This document shows, in pieces, positions 7,766 to 16,707 of a stretch of DNA of 64,000 nt. How positions within the stretch are numbered: position 1 is the stretch's first letter; the number at the start of each line of letters is the position of its first letter. The position numbers were made by a program, and so were the translations under genes. Location: contig CAMRWU010000006.1 in the NCBI GenBank assembly GCA_947054505.1, positions 1-64,000 on the forward strand. Direction: 5' to 3'. This stretch comes from an uncultured Pseudomonadota bacterium. Its GTDB lineage: Bacteria > Pseudomonadota > Alphaproteobacteria > RF32 > CAG-239. Below the pieces are notes generated by a model that saw only the letters and a program-made list of their open reading frames with translations, made no database searches and had not been told where the DNA came from.

Positions 7766-10193
7766 CTTTTTTTCCTTTCTTGCGACCGGCATAGAACTGA
7801 GTTTCTGTCTGCTTAGAAACTTCACTACCGTGATGAACAACCAACTGGCTGAACGGAATTTCTATTCCCTCTTCAATAAAGCGCTGATTGATGGCGAAAC
7901 GCAAATCACTCGGCACTGTCCAACCGGACCAGATGTCGCTGACATAAACACGCAACTCAAAATCCAAACTGCTACTGCCGAAATCTTTGAACACAACATA
8001 CGGTTCCGGTTTTTTCAAAACTTTTTTGTGATTTTGGGCACATTCCAACAGAACATTTTTTACTTTTTCGGTGTCAGAGCCATAAGCCACGCCAACATTC
8101 ACACCATATCGTGCCCAGTTGTTGCTATGAGTCAGATTGGTAACCGTTCCAGACAACAGGGTTGCGTTAGGAATAATAACACTTGCACGTCTGAATGTTT
8201 CGATTTCTGTCGAACGGATATTAATCTGCTTGACTTTTCCTTCCTCTCCATTAATAACGACCCAGTCTCCGACTTTTATTGGCCGTTCAAACAACAGGAT
8301 AATACCGGATACAAAGTTGTTAACAATGTTCTGCAAGCCCAAACCGATACCAACAGACAAAGCACCGGCAACCAATGCAAAGTTTGTCAGGTTCCCTCCC
8401 ATTATTGCAAAGGCCAAAAGAACGGCAACAATATAACCGATGAATCCAAATCCGGCGGAAAGAGAATGTTTGACCCCCTCATCAATATCCATTCGTGCCA
8501 GAACATTGTCCTGCAATCTGCGGCGCATTGCTTTAACCAAAGCCAAAACGACAAAAAACGACGCGATACCCAATACAAAGGAAATCAGAGAAATCTTAAC
8601 TCCGCCAACGGTGAAGCCGGTTAACAGACTATAGACAAAACGTCTCAATGTATCTGTCGGCACCCCCCACAGCGCCAGTAACAAGAATAATCCCAATAAA
8701 ACAAACAGCGGATCTAAAATCAGGTTTGACCAGAAATCTATTTTATTGATAATGCGGCGGCGCATGCGGAATGTTTTGACCCAAAAACGCAATAACAGCA
8801 ACCGATGCAACATTTCATACAAGCTTTTACGTGCACCAACCAATGCGACAATGATTAAAACAGAAAAAATAAACCGGTTTAAAATGAACGCCGACAAATA
8901 CGGATAGCCAAAGACAGAAAGCAAGAACGTTGACAGTGCAAACAACGAAATAAAGAATGTCGTACGAAAAGCAAAGTTATCATCATCTTCACAAACGTCC
9001 TCTTCGCTATCTTCTTTCTCAAGCTCTTCTTCCGAAAAATTATCATCCGCCCAGAAAACTCGCTTGGTAATCAAGATAATACAAAATGCCTTAACTGCAG
9101 AAGATACGGCAATCAAGAATGTTAATAATTCTATCGGATAATTACCGACGGTCACTATATGAACCAAAAATGCCATAATTCCGACAGTGGTCACACTGAA
9201 ATACAAAGCTGACGTCAAACGTTTGGCCTTGGCATTGTCAACATTCACCAAGCGCCATTTTTCATTATACGGCGCAAATGTCACGCGGGAAATTGCCCGT
9301 CCCATAACCACAAACAGCGCATAATACAGAAAACTGCGCAAGACGATGCCCAAAAATCCTACTGTCAAAATTGAAGAAGCCTGAAGCCATGCTAAAACCG
9401 TTCCGATGATGAAAGACGGAATAACACCATAAGCCACGGCCACAATAAAAGCGGCAAAAATTTTGCGACCATATCGAGGATATTCAATATCTTTGCGATA
9501 ACCGAATTTGCGAATTAAAATCATTCGCAACCAATAGCCCAACCAAGATATAAATAAAATAATCAGTAATACAGGGAGCAACTTGGCTTTGACAATATCA
9601 GTATCTGCGGGTGAAAGATTTCTGTACCAATCCAAAGGAGATTTGATTACATCATAAAACAAAATGGCAAACTGACTGGTTGCCTGAATAAATTCTGTCG
9701 GATTAACCAAAGGCGTTACGCGAATCAAAAGATTGCCAACCAATTCCTTATGCCGTTGATTGAAGACGGCCATATCCAACTCATCTATTCTGGTTAAAAG
9801 AATGTCCACTTCGGCAATACGGGCTTTTTCATTTGCCAGCTCTGTTGTAAACTCTTTACGCTTTTGCGCAATCAAAGCAACTTCTTTGCCGTTCTCAGGA
9901 ATATCCCCTAAGGCATCTATGCGCTTATCTATAAACTTGACGGTATTTTCAATATGTTTTTTACTATCTGCCAATTGAACACGTTTTTCACCGAGATACC
10001 TGACGATTTCGCTCAAATCCTCTGAAGAGGTTTTGCCGGTATGAATGGCTTTTTCCATTTTGGTAAGGGCTTGGTTGATTTCGGTATAATTTAAATCAGC
10101 CCCCAAACTGGTGATACTTTTATCTGCGGCACCGACCTCACTAATAAAAAATAACGCCAACGCAAAAAACAGAGTGTTCAATATTTTTTTCAT
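7752..10193 (-). CDS. Large MscS-family mechanosensitive channel
   Basis: The product is an inner-membrane small-conductance mechanosensitive channel of the large MscK/YbiO-like class that releases solutes under hypo-osmotic stress. It has a signal peptide (KKILNTLFFALALFFISEVGA), a periplasmic helical, coiled-coil-rich region to about residue 165, and then about ten membrane segments. A highly acidic loop lies near residue 390 (EEELEKEDSEEDVCEDDD). The MscS core contains GALSVGIGLGLQNIVNNF, SGIILLFERPIKVGDWVVI and a beta/C-terminal domain ending near 790. ATG at 10193 is preferred over an upstream TTG. The murD-like gene overlaps its 3' end, so the two are probably translated together. Confidence 0.9.
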   Translation of the reverse strand: MKKILNTLFFALALFFISEVGAADKSITSLGADLNYTEINQALTKMEKAIHTGKTSSEDLSEIVRYLGEKRVQLADSKKHIENTVKFIDKRIDALGDIPENGKEVALIAQKRKEFTTELANEKARIAEVDILLTRIDELDMAVFNQRHKELVGNLLIRVTPLVNPTEFIQATSQFAILFYDVIKSPLDWYRNLSPADTDIVKAKLLPVLLIILFISWLGYWLRMILIRKFGYRKDIEYPRYGRKIFAAFIVAVAYGVIPSFIIGTVLAWLQASSILTVGFLGIVLRSFLYYALFVVMGRAISRVTFAPYNEKWRLVNVDNAKAKRLTSALYFSVTTVGIMAFLVHIVTVGNYPIELLTFLIAVSSAVKAFCIILITKRVFWADDNFSEEELEKEDSEEDVCEDDDNFAFRTTFFISLFALSTFLLSVFGYPYLSAFILNRFIFSVLIIVALVGARKSLYEMLHRLLLLRFWVKTFRMRRRIINKIDFWSNLILDPLFVLLGLFLLLALWGVPTDTLRRFVYSLLTGFTVGGVKISLISFVLGIASFFVVLALVKAMRRRLQDNVLARMDIDEGVKHSLSAGFGFIGYIVAVLLAFAIMGGNLTNFALVAGALSVGIGLGLQNIVNNFVSGIILLFERPIKVGDWVVINGEEGKVKQINIRSTEIETFRRASVIIPNATLLSGTVTNLTHSNNWARYGVNVGVAYGSDTEKVKNVLLECAQNHKKVLKKPEPYVVFKDFGSSSLDFELRVYVSDIWSGWTVPSDLRFAINQRFIEEGIEIPFSQLVVHHGSEVSKQTETQFYAGRKKGKKDVAK

Positions 10194-10210
10194 ATTATCC
10201 AAACTCCCGA

Positions 10211-11212
10211 TTATGCACTCAATAATTTAGCCACAGCCAAAGCATTTTTAGCAACACCGGCACGTAGATTATCTGCCACGCACCAAAAGCTTATGCCATT
10301 TTCAACAGATGTATCCTGACGCAAGCGACTGATATAAATGTTGTTTTCTCCTTGAACATCGTTAATAGTAACATATCCACCGTCAACATGTTTGTCAAAA
10401 ACCACAACGCCGGCAACTTTTTTCATCAGATTACGAACGTCCTCAACATCCACTTCATCCGAAAATTCAACATTCACATATTGCCCACAACCGATAAACG
10501 CGGGAACAACCGCACAGTTGGCATGAACCTTAACTTGAACGCCTAAAATTTGCTTTGTTTCGGCATTAAAAGCCCATTCATTCTGTGTTTCATCACCGAT
10601 AAATTCACCAACCTGAGGAATAACATTAAAAGCAATTTGCTTATGGAAAACTTGCTGATCATCAACCAAAGTATCATTCATAAAAATTTTGCGAGTTTGG
10701 TTAAACAGCTCATCCATCCCTTCCTTACCGTAAACAGATGTTGAAGTATAATCAGAAACAACAATACGAGAAATGACATGTTGTTCATTTATCAATTTCA
10801 GCGGCAACAGCATTTGTGTTACACCGGCAGACGGTACTGATGCTAAACCACGTTTGGCCTGAACCAATTTTTCGTCATTCATACCGGCGATAATCATCGG
10901 GACATCAGGTTCACCAAAGAACGCACCGGAACAATCTACGACTTTAACGCCTTTTTCCAATACTTGAGGAATATATTTTTTGCAAACCTCGGCAGAAGCG
11001 GTAAAAATCGCGGTATCAATCGTTGAGAAATCGAATCTGTCCAAACCTAAAATATCCAACTCCTCATCTTCGCCATAAGAAACCATATTTCCGGCGGCCG
11101 ATTTTGCCTCCAAAGCAAAGACTGAGCGGTGGTCAAAACCTTCTTCGGCCAGATAAGCCAAAACTTCACGTCCGATATTTTCAGAAACGCCGATAACTGC
11201 AATTTTTTTCAT
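10211..11212 (-). CDS. Catalytically dead aspartate-semialdehyde dehydrogenase paralogue (USG-1-like)
   Basis: The whole length (333 residues) aligns to Asd: the Rossmann start KIAVIGVSENIGREV, FNVIPQVGEFI, ETKQIL, DGGYVT and WCVADNLRAGVAKNA. The catalytic positions are lost. The nucleophile motif PNCSTIQM reads PSAGVTQM, so Cys is Ala. The substrate/base segment VRxPVxxxHSE reads AVVPAFIGCGQ, so both Arg and His are replaced. The phosphate-site SxxFR reads SGAFF. It therefore cannot do normal Asd chemistry and resembles the noncatalytic USG-1 class. The ATG at 11212 is used, with GAGGA ahead of it. The true function is unknown, and automatic annotation would call it Asd. Confidence 0.85.
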   Translation of the reverse strand: MKKIAVIGVSENIGREVLAYLAEEGFDHRSVFALEAKSAAGNMVSYGEDEELDILGLDRFDFSTIDTAIFTASAEVCKKYIPQVLEKGVKVVDCSGAFFGEPDVPMIIAGMNDEKLVQAKRGLASVPSAGVTQMLLPLKLINEQHVISRIVVSDYTSTSVYGKEGMDELFNQTRKIFMNDTLVDDQQVFHKQIAFNVIPQVGEFIGDETQNEWAFNAETKQILGVQVKVHANCAVVPAFIGCGQYVNVEFSDEVDVEDVRNLMKKVAGVVVFDKHVDGGYVTINDVQGENNIYISRLRQDTSVENGISFWCVADNLRAGVAKNALAVAKLLSA

Positions 11213-11282
11213 CTTATTCCTCATTTAAAAATCATATTTGTCTTGAATATACCTAATTTTTTTTCAAAGTTACAGCATTTAT

Positions 11283-11316
11283 AAAAAAAATCCCCACTTT
11301 ATGTGGGGATTTTTTT
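11283..11316 (-). terminator. Terminator after hisS
   Basis: The inverted repeat TCCCCAC/GTGGGGA with long A and T tracts surrounds a 6-nt loop and overlaps the hisS stop codon. It separates hisS from the Asd-like gene. Confidence 0.85.
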
Positions 11317-12619
11317 AGCCTTTAATCTCAGCAATCAGGTCGTTTAAGTCTAATCTTTTCTGCTCGCCGGTTTCCATATTTTTCAGCGTAAAATCGCCCT
11401 GCGCCACTTCATCTTCGCCGATAATCACCAGATACGGCACTTTGATTTTGTTGGCATATTCCATTTTCTTTTTAAACTTGCAATCACGGAACATCACATC
11501 AGCGGCAATGCCGTTCTGACGCAAGCTACCGGCCAACTTAACCGCCGCATTTTGATATTCGGGATTTTGCATCACAATCAAAGCCTTGTTCGGGGTCGGA
11601 CCGCCGATTTTCAACAGGCCTTTGCCGCGCAATTGGTCAAACAAACGGGTTAAGCCGATAGAAATGCCAACACCGGGGAATTTCTTGTCCATAAACACAC
11701 TGGATAGATTGTCATAACGACCGCCGGAGCAAACACTGCCAAACTCAAGATAATCATCAAAGAATGTTTCATAAACCGTGCCGGTATAATAATCCAAACC
11801 GCGAGTAATGCTCAAATCAATCTGAACATTGCTTTCCGGCATTCCCAAGTTGGCGGCTTGAGCCAGAACCGTTTTCAATTCATCCAAACCGGTGACAAAG
11901 TTTTCATCTGTCACGCTCAAAGTTTCCAATTGTTTGATAATCTCCGAGTTGTTACCTTTGATTTTAATAAACTCAAGCAAGCGGCGGTTACTATCTTCCG
12001 GCAGACCTAATTCTTTCAACTCACCCAAGAAAGCTTCCTCAGGGATTTTTTTGATTTTATCAACCAGACGCAACACATCGACGGTTTTATCCTGAATGCC
12101 TAAGTGGGTCAGAAAACCGGACAACAATTTGCGGTTGTTCAGATAAATTTTGAACGGCGGCAAACCCAATTTATTGAAAATGGTGTAAATAACCGCCAAA
12201 ACCTCGGCATCATAAACAATATTTAATTCATCACGATCGATGACGTCAATATCGCATTGATAAAACTCACGAAAACGCCCTTTTTGCGGCCGTTCGCCTC
12301 GATAAACCTTGCCAATCTGATAGCGCTTAAACGGAAAGGTCAAATCATTGTTATAGAGGGCGACGTATTTGGCCAAAGGCACCGTCAAATCGAAGCGCAT
12401 AGCTAAATCGGTATCGCCTTTTTTGAACTCGTAAATTTGTTTTTCAGTATCGCCTCCAGACTTGGACAACAAAACCTCGGCAAGTTCCAGAACCGGCGTA
12501 TCCAAAGGAGCAAAACCAAACAGCTCGTAAGTATGTCGGATTACGGCTTTCATTTGCTCCATAACAATTTGTTCCTGCGGCAAAAGCTCCATAAATCCTT
12601 GTAATGTTCTCGCTGTCAT
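11315..12619 (-). CDS. hisS: Histidyl-tRNA synthetase
   Basis: This class II synthetase charges tRNA-His in the cytoplasm. Motif 1 lies near GFAPLDTPVLE. Motif 2 appears as FKRYQIGKVYRGERPQKGRFREFYQCD (residues about 105-130). The histidine-specific motif is GLDYYTGTVYE, and motif 3 is GISIGLTRLFDQL. A C-terminal anticodon-binding domain ends NMETGEQKRLDLNDLIAEIKG. The length of 434 aa is normal. It is read towards the Asd-like gene but ends in its own terminator. Confidence 0.96.
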   Translation of the reverse strand: MTARTLQGFMELLPQEQIVMEQMKAVIRHTYELFGFAPLDTPVLELAEVLLSKSGGDTEKQIYEFKKGDTDLAMRFDLTVPLAKYVALYNNDLTFPFKRYQIGKVYRGERPQKGRFREFYQCDIDVIDRDELNIVYDAEVLAVIYTIFNKLGLPPFKIYLNNRKLLSGFLTHLGIQDKTVDVLRLVDKIKKIPEEAFLGELKELGLPEDSNRRLLEFIKIKGNNSEIIKQLETLSVTDENFVTGLDELKTVLAQAANLGMPESNVQIDLSITRGLDYYTGTVYETFFDDYLEFGSVCSGGRYDNLSSVFMDKKFPGVGISIGLTRLFDQLRGKGLLKIGGPTPNKALIVMQNPEYQNAAVKLAGSLRQNGIAADVMFRDCKFKKKMEYANKIKVPYLVIIGEDEVAQGDFTLKNMETGEQKRLDLNDLIAEIKG

Positions 12620-12733
12620 TTTTTCCTCTTTGGTTATAAATTCATAAGGCTTTTATTATTAAAAGGAAAAAGGCCGATTGTCAATGATGAGGACATCTTA
12701 CGATAATAATTTTGAGAGATTTTAAATGATATC

Positions 12734-14191
12734 TTAATTAATGTCCTTCTTTTGATATTTTTTTATAAATTTAATTGCTTCATCTATGTTGTCATACGGA
12801 ATCTTTCTTATGACATCATCTGGCAAAGTCCACCATTTCAGCTCTAATAACCGGTCAATAGTTTTTTCATCAAAACGATATCTGATAATTTTTGCAGGAA
12901 CACCGGCAACAATTGCATAAGGAGGGACATCCTTGGTAACAACAGCACCCATTCCAATTACGGCACCATGACCAACAGTTATTCCGTTTTTAATTAAGAC
13001 ATTATCACCAATCCAAACATCATTGCCGATATTTACCGGACTATAATCCCAAAATTCATTATGACTCGGTGTGTTATTACTTTTCCAACCTAGATTATCA
13101 AAATAAAAATATGGACTGGTTGATAAAAAGCTTAAGGGATGCTCTCCATTGCCTATTCGTACATTTTCACCGATTGAAACAAAGTTTCCAATTATAGTCT
13201 TTGGATTAGCAATAAAAGGCTGACATGCACAATAACTGTTTCTTCCAACGATTGCATTTTTTATTCTTGGTAAAGTTAAGATGTTAGCCTGTTTGAATTT
13301 ATTTTTCTTCTTTTGTATATATTTTTTTATTTTATATCCATTTATCAAGCTATAATTCTGAGATGTTATTTGTTGTAAATCATCAAAAATGTCTATATTT
13401 TTCGCATTTGCTGCTGAATGTTTTATTAAATCTCGGAGAAATGTTTTGATCACTCTGCTTTCTTTTATTTTATTATTTTTTATCCAATCTAAAACATCTT
13501 TAGTAGATATTAAGTAATAAAGTCCGGAATCAAAATTATATGAAATTTGATTCTGGTGAACTCGATGGTAATAGATGCAATCAGAGACATAACCTATCTT
13601 ATCACACAAACCTATTAGCTTATAATGCACGGGAACATCATGAGCTTTATTGCTTCTGTCCGGAAATTGAATATTGTTTTTATTCCAAAAGTCTTTTTTT
13701 ATAATCTTTGTCCATTGAGGAAAGTAATGTCCTGAAAATGGCTTTTTCTTTTTTGCGCTACTAATATCAACAATATTGTTTTTAACTTTTACTCGACAAT
13801 AAGGTATTGGAGTGAATACATCATTTTCCCAAAAATATGCATTGCACTCACATAAATTGCAATCTGTTTTATTAATCGCATTAAACATTACTTCAAGATA
13901 ATTTGCTGCATATCTGTCATCTTGATCGATAAAACAAAGATACAATCCTTGTGCCTTTTCAATACCAAAATTAAGCGCCGCTCCCGGACCTTCGTTTTTT
14001 TTGGTGTAGAATTTTACTCTATTATCTTTTTTCGAATATTCTTCTAATATTTGCTCAGAGCCATCTGTTGAAGAATCATTTACACATATTAATTCAAAAT
14101 CAGAAAACGTCTGAAACAGAACAGATTCTATAGCCTCTTCAAGCCATAATTCTCCGTTATAAACCGGCATTATTATTGATATCTTTGTCAT
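12734..14191 (-). CDS. Bifunctional GT2 glycosyltransferase - CatB-like acyltransferase fusion
   Basis: Two complete enzymes are joined in one 485-residue chain. The N-terminal GT2 domain (about 1-290) has ISIIMPVYNGELWLEEAIESVLFQTFSDFELICVND, FIDQDD and a HDVPVHYKLIG region. The C-terminal left-handed beta-helix (about 320-470) has GRNSYCACQPFI, GNFVSIGENVRIGNGEHPL, YSPVNIGNDVWIGDNVLIKNGITVGHGAVIGMGAVVTKDVPPYAIVAGVPAKIIR, typical of xenobiotic/CatB-like acetyltransferases. It probably adds a sugar and acylates the same glycan. The start overlaps the preceding acyltransferase gene by 35 bp, indicating translational coupling. It is the last gene of the glycan operon. Substrates are unknown. 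Confidence 0.88.
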   Translation of the reverse strand: MTKISIIMPVYNGELWLEEAIESVLFQTFSDFELICVNDSSTDGSEQILEEYSKKDNRVKFYTKKNEGPGAALNFGIEKAQGLYLCFIDQDDRYAANYLEVMFNAINKTDCNLCECNAYFWENDVFTPIPYCRVKVKNNIVDISSAKKKKPFSGHYFPQWTKIIKKDFWNKNNIQFPDRSNKAHDVPVHYKLIGLCDKIGYVSDCIYYHRVHQNQISYNFDSGLYYLISTKDVLDWIKNNKIKESRVIKTFLRDLIKHSAANAKNIDIFDDLQQITSQNYSLINGYKIKKYIQKKKNKFKQANILTLPRIKNAIVGRNSYCACQPFIANPKTIIGNFVSIGENVRIGNGEHPLSFLSTSPYFYFDNLGWKSNNTPSHNEFWDYSPVNIGNDVWIGDNVLIKNGITVGHGAVIGMGAVVTKDVPPYAIVAGVPAKIIRYRFDEKTIDRLLELKWWTLPDDVIRKIPYDNIDEAIKFIKKYQKKDIN

Positions 14192-14792
14192 TCATTAATT
14201 CTTCAATATTATATGTTGTTGGAATATGCATTATTTTAGAAGGGGTTCTTGTTTTTATGACTTTTCCTGGGCAACCAACGATGATTGAAAACGGTGGGTA
14301 TTTTTTCCCTAACAAAACAGTCCCTGCACCCACGACACAACCATTACCTGCATCCACCCCCCCCATAATCGTACAGGATGCACCAATCCAACACCCTTTA
14401 CCAATGTGGATTTCTTGATTTTCCAAATTTTCATAGTTATCGGTTCTATGGGAACCTGGAACAAAAATACAACCGGTAGCCATAAAAGTGTATTTTTCAA
14501 TATGAATTTTATTCCAACAACGTAATATTGTATTATCCGGAATCCCTGAAAAATCATCAAGTTGTAAGTTCTTCGGATAATAGATATAAACATTATCACC
14601 GATTTTTACATTTTCACCTATAGTAGCTCCGCAATATCTTAACAATTTCACTTTCAGATTGTTGCCATATGTATTAAATAAGCTAAAAAAATTTATTAAA
14701 AATCTTAAAGCTATGGGATTTTCATTTAAATATTTTTTAAAATACTTAAATCTTAAAATATCAACTGTTGACTGAACAACCCGTATTCTCAT
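14157..14792 (-). CDS. Hexapeptide-repeat acyltransferase
   Basis: The 211-residue product is a beta-helix acyltransferase of the WcaF/sugar O-acetyltransferase type. Hexapeptide repeats run from about residue 60 (IGENVKIGDNVYIYYP), with HRTDN carrying the likely catalytic His. IHIGKGCWIGASCTIMGGVDAGNGCVVGAGTVLLGK follows, then a closing GCPGKVIKTRTPSK. GAGG lies 6 bases before the ATG. The gene overlaps the upstream SDR gene by 32 bp and the downstream GT2 fusion by 35 bp, an unusually compact arrangement. A role in acylating a surface glycan is inferred from context. Confidence 0.82.
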   Translation of the reverse strand: MRIRVVQSTVDILRFKYFKKYLNENPIALRFLINFFSLFNTYGNNLKVKLLRYCGATIGENVKIGDNVYIYYPKNLQLDDFSGIPDNTILRCWNKIHIEKYTFMATGCIFVPGSHRTDNYENLENQEIHIGKGCWIGASCTIMGGVDAGNGCVVGAGTVLLGKKYPPFSIIVGCPGKVIKTRTPSKIMHIPTTYNIEELMNDKDINNNAGL

Positions 14793-15630
14793 TAAAAACC
14801 TCTATAATTTCTTTTATTTTTGAATTATCTCCATAAATTTCCGGTGAATCATACTTTCGAGAAGGAAACGCGCCATATTCCGGACGAATAGAAAGATTAT
14901 GATGCTTTATAAATTCCTCAACTTTATCTTTCAGAGAAACTGGTCTACCAGAACAAACATTGATAATGCCGTTGATTTTTGATTGCACAGAGGCCTTAAC
15001 AATTTGCTCAGCCAACACATTGACATCCTGAAAATCATATTTGCATTTACCATCCGTAAACGGAAAAGAGCTTTTCCCATCTTCCGCCATTTCCAATATC
15101 TTGGCAAAAATTGATTTATTGAGTTTATCATCACCCGTTATATAAAAAGCTCTTAGCCATTTTAAAGAAACATCTTTGTCTTCAGAATATGTTATAACAG
15201 CTTGTCGCAAAGCATTCTTTGCTATTCCATATAGTGACATCGGATTGCACGGTGTATCTTCGTTAATTTTTCCTTCATAATATCCCACTTCGTGCATCGT
15301 TCCCATAATTGCAATATTTTTACAGCCATGATCTATCATATTACGAATAAAAGCATAATGAGCAGATAAGTTTTTCAAATGAGCATCTGATTTATGATTA
15401 AAACCATCTTGCCATGCTAAATGAATAATGACATCGGGACTTCCTAATTTGACATACAAATCATCCGATGTACTTTGGGCTAAAATATCTTGCTCGTAAT
15501 ATTTAACGTTTTTAGTTTGATTACCAAACCTAATATCTACAACACTTACATTTTGTGTTAACTCAAGTGCTTTTTGTAATACATGTTGCCCAATATATCC
15601 GTTAGCACCAGTAATCAATATATTAACCAT
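14761..15630 (-). CDS. NAD-dependent epimerase/dehydratase (extended SDR)
   Basis: This is a nucleotide-sugar SDR enzyme. A glycine-rich NAD site (ILITGANGYIGQHVL) begins at residue 3, an acidic residue follows beta-2 (VVDIRF), and the catalytic YxxxK is YGIAK (near residue 135). The ATG at 15630 is preferred over the GTG at 15642 because GGTGAG precedes it by 7 bases. The length of about 289 aa is short for a full GalE but normal for reductase-type sugar SDRs. It sits in the glycan operon, overlapping the upstream GT2 by 8 bp and the downstream acyltransferase by 32 bp. The substrate is unknown; a dTDP/GDP-deoxysugar reductase is as likely as an epimerase. Confidence 0.82.
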   Translation of the reverse strand: MVNILITGANGYIGQHVLQKALELTQNVSVVDIRFGNQTKNVKYYEQDILAQSTSDDLYVKLGSPDVIIHLAWQDGFNHKSDAHLKNLSAHYAFIRNMIDHGCKNIAIMGTMHEVGYYEGKINEDTPCNPMSLYGIAKNALRQAVITYSEDKDVSLKWLRAFYITGDDKLNKSIFAKILEMAEDGKSSFPFTDGKCKYDFQDVNVLAEQIVKASVQSKINGIINVCSGRPVSLKDKVEEFIKHHNLSIRPEYGAFPSRKYDSPEIYGDNSKIKEIIEVFNENTGCSVNS

Positions 15631-16459
15631 TATTTTTCTCACCGTTCAATAATTGTAGAAATTTTACTGATAAAGGTATTGCGCAGATTTTTATACATAC
15701 TTGCCCTGATTTCGTAACTTTCTTCCTATAAAAAAAGCGCATCAATTTAAAGAAAAGCAATTTTATCTTGAATTTCCATCCAAAAAGTTTTTTGTGTTTT
15801 TTTCTTATTATTTTTACTAATTCTTTTCCTTTTGATTTTGAAACGGATTGATTTCTCGAGGCATTCACAATTCTATAAAAAAACAAAGCTTCATCAATTT
15901 TGTAAAAACTTTTATTGTCTTCAATAAAATTAAGCCAAAACTCCCAATCCTCCAATCCTTGCTTCATAATCTCATCGTATCCGCCATACCTTACCCAATC
16001 ATCTTTGTGATACAACGCAGATACACATACTCTATTACACAAACACATATTAAATTTTGTTGCCGCAATGTCATCTAAGCGACCTTCTCTATTGCCAAAG
16101 TATTCACCGCCGCAATAAATTACGTCACCTTTACTGTCTAGTATTGCATCATGTAATTTTCTCAAACAATCCGGTGCAATTTTATCATCACCATCCAAAG
16201 GAAAAATATATTTCCCTTTTGCTTGGGCTATAGCATTATTTCTGGCGGCAACAACACCTTTGTTTGCCTGATTTAACAATTTGAAATTATCATATTTTTC
16301 GATGTATTTATTTATGACATTCAGTGAATTATCAGTTGACCCATCATTTACGACAATCACTTCATAATCTTGAAATGTTTGAGACAAAATAGAAGCAAAA
16401 CACTCCTCAATGTATTTTTCTTGATTGTAACAAGGGACTATAATTGAAATTTCAGGCAT
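15623..16459 (-). CDS. Family 2 glycosyltransferase, first gene of glycan operon
   Basis: GT2 signatures are clear: ISIIVPCYNQEKYIEECFASILSQTFQDYEVIVVNDGSTDNS, then PLDGDDKIAPDCLRKL with the catalytic-metal DxD, and a GGYDEIMKQGLEDWEFWLNFIE acceptor/ED motif. The C-terminal 60 residues are very basic (KFKIKLLFFKLMRFFYRKKVTK), suggesting contact with the inner membrane surface. It opens the four-gene operon running down to 12734. The 200-bp untranslated region upstream contains an inverted repeat described separately. Donor and acceptor cannot be read from the sequence. Confidence 0.88.
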   Translation of the reverse strand: MPEISIIVPCYNQEKYIEECFASILSQTFQDYEVIVVNDGSTDNSLNVINKYIEKYDNFKLLNQANKGVVAARNNAIAQAKGKYIFPLDGDDKIAPDCLRKLHDAILDSKGDVIYCGGEYFGNREGRLDDIAATKFNMCLCNRVCVSALYHKDDWVRYGGYDEIMKQGLEDWEFWLNFIEDNKSFYKIDEALFFYRIVNASRNQSVSKSKGKELVKIIRKKHKKLFGWKFKIKLLFFKLMRFFYRKKVTKSGQVCIKICAIPLSVKFLQLLNGEKNNG

Positions 16460-16660
16460 TCACTTATTCCATATAAAACATTCGAGGAGTTCGAAAGTAT
16501 GAAGCAGTGCATTATACCCCTTGTTTTTTAAGGAAAATCCTCTGGACATAGACAAGGCTCCTCGAATCTGATGTGAGGATGATATCACCTCGCCCTTTAT
16601 AATTCAATGGCTAATCAACACTGGTGGACAGAATTGTTATACAACCACATGTCTGAGTAC
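16460..16660 (-). promoter_or_regulatory. Structured intergenic region upstream of the glycan operon
   Basis: No gene is seen between the rplS terminator and the first GT2 gene. Read on the minus strand there is a perfect 10-bp pairing ATTCGAGGAG (16557-16566) with CTCCTCGAAT (16481-16490), and inside it CCTTGT with ACAAGG. A near-palindrome lies at 16575-16591 (TGATATCA core flanked by GAGG/CCTC with one extra A), and a TATAAT sequence sits inside the structure. It could be a leader RNA, a small RNA or an operator region. I could not match it to 6S, SRP or a known riboswitch. Confidence 0.45.
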
Positions 16661-16662
16661 AA

Positions 16663-16690
16663 AAAAAGCCCCTCAAACGAGGGGCTTTTT
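16663..16690 (-). terminator. Terminator of the ffh-rplS operon
   Basis: A perfect 12-bp stem (16663-16674 with 16679-16690) with core GCCCCTC/GAGGGGC, a 4-nt loop and a U tract lies 18 bp after the rplS stop. Confidence 0.92.
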
Positions 16691-16707
16691 CTTCATTCAA
16701 CTCTGAA

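Noticed and set aside
7695..8624. 309-residue plus-strand frame
   Set aside because: Antisense shadow of the MscS and MurD2-like genes with no domain or ribosome site.
12620..12733. Additional gene or terminator between hisS and the glycan operon
   Set aside because: Only 114 AT-rich bases with no convincing hairpin or frame.
16460..16660. Possible SRP, tmRNA or 6S RNA
   Set aside because: The GGAAGGAAGCAGCC-type SRP loop and tmRNA ends are absent, and the single-sided arrangement of the inner helix does not fit a clear 6S fold; kept only as an unassigned structure.
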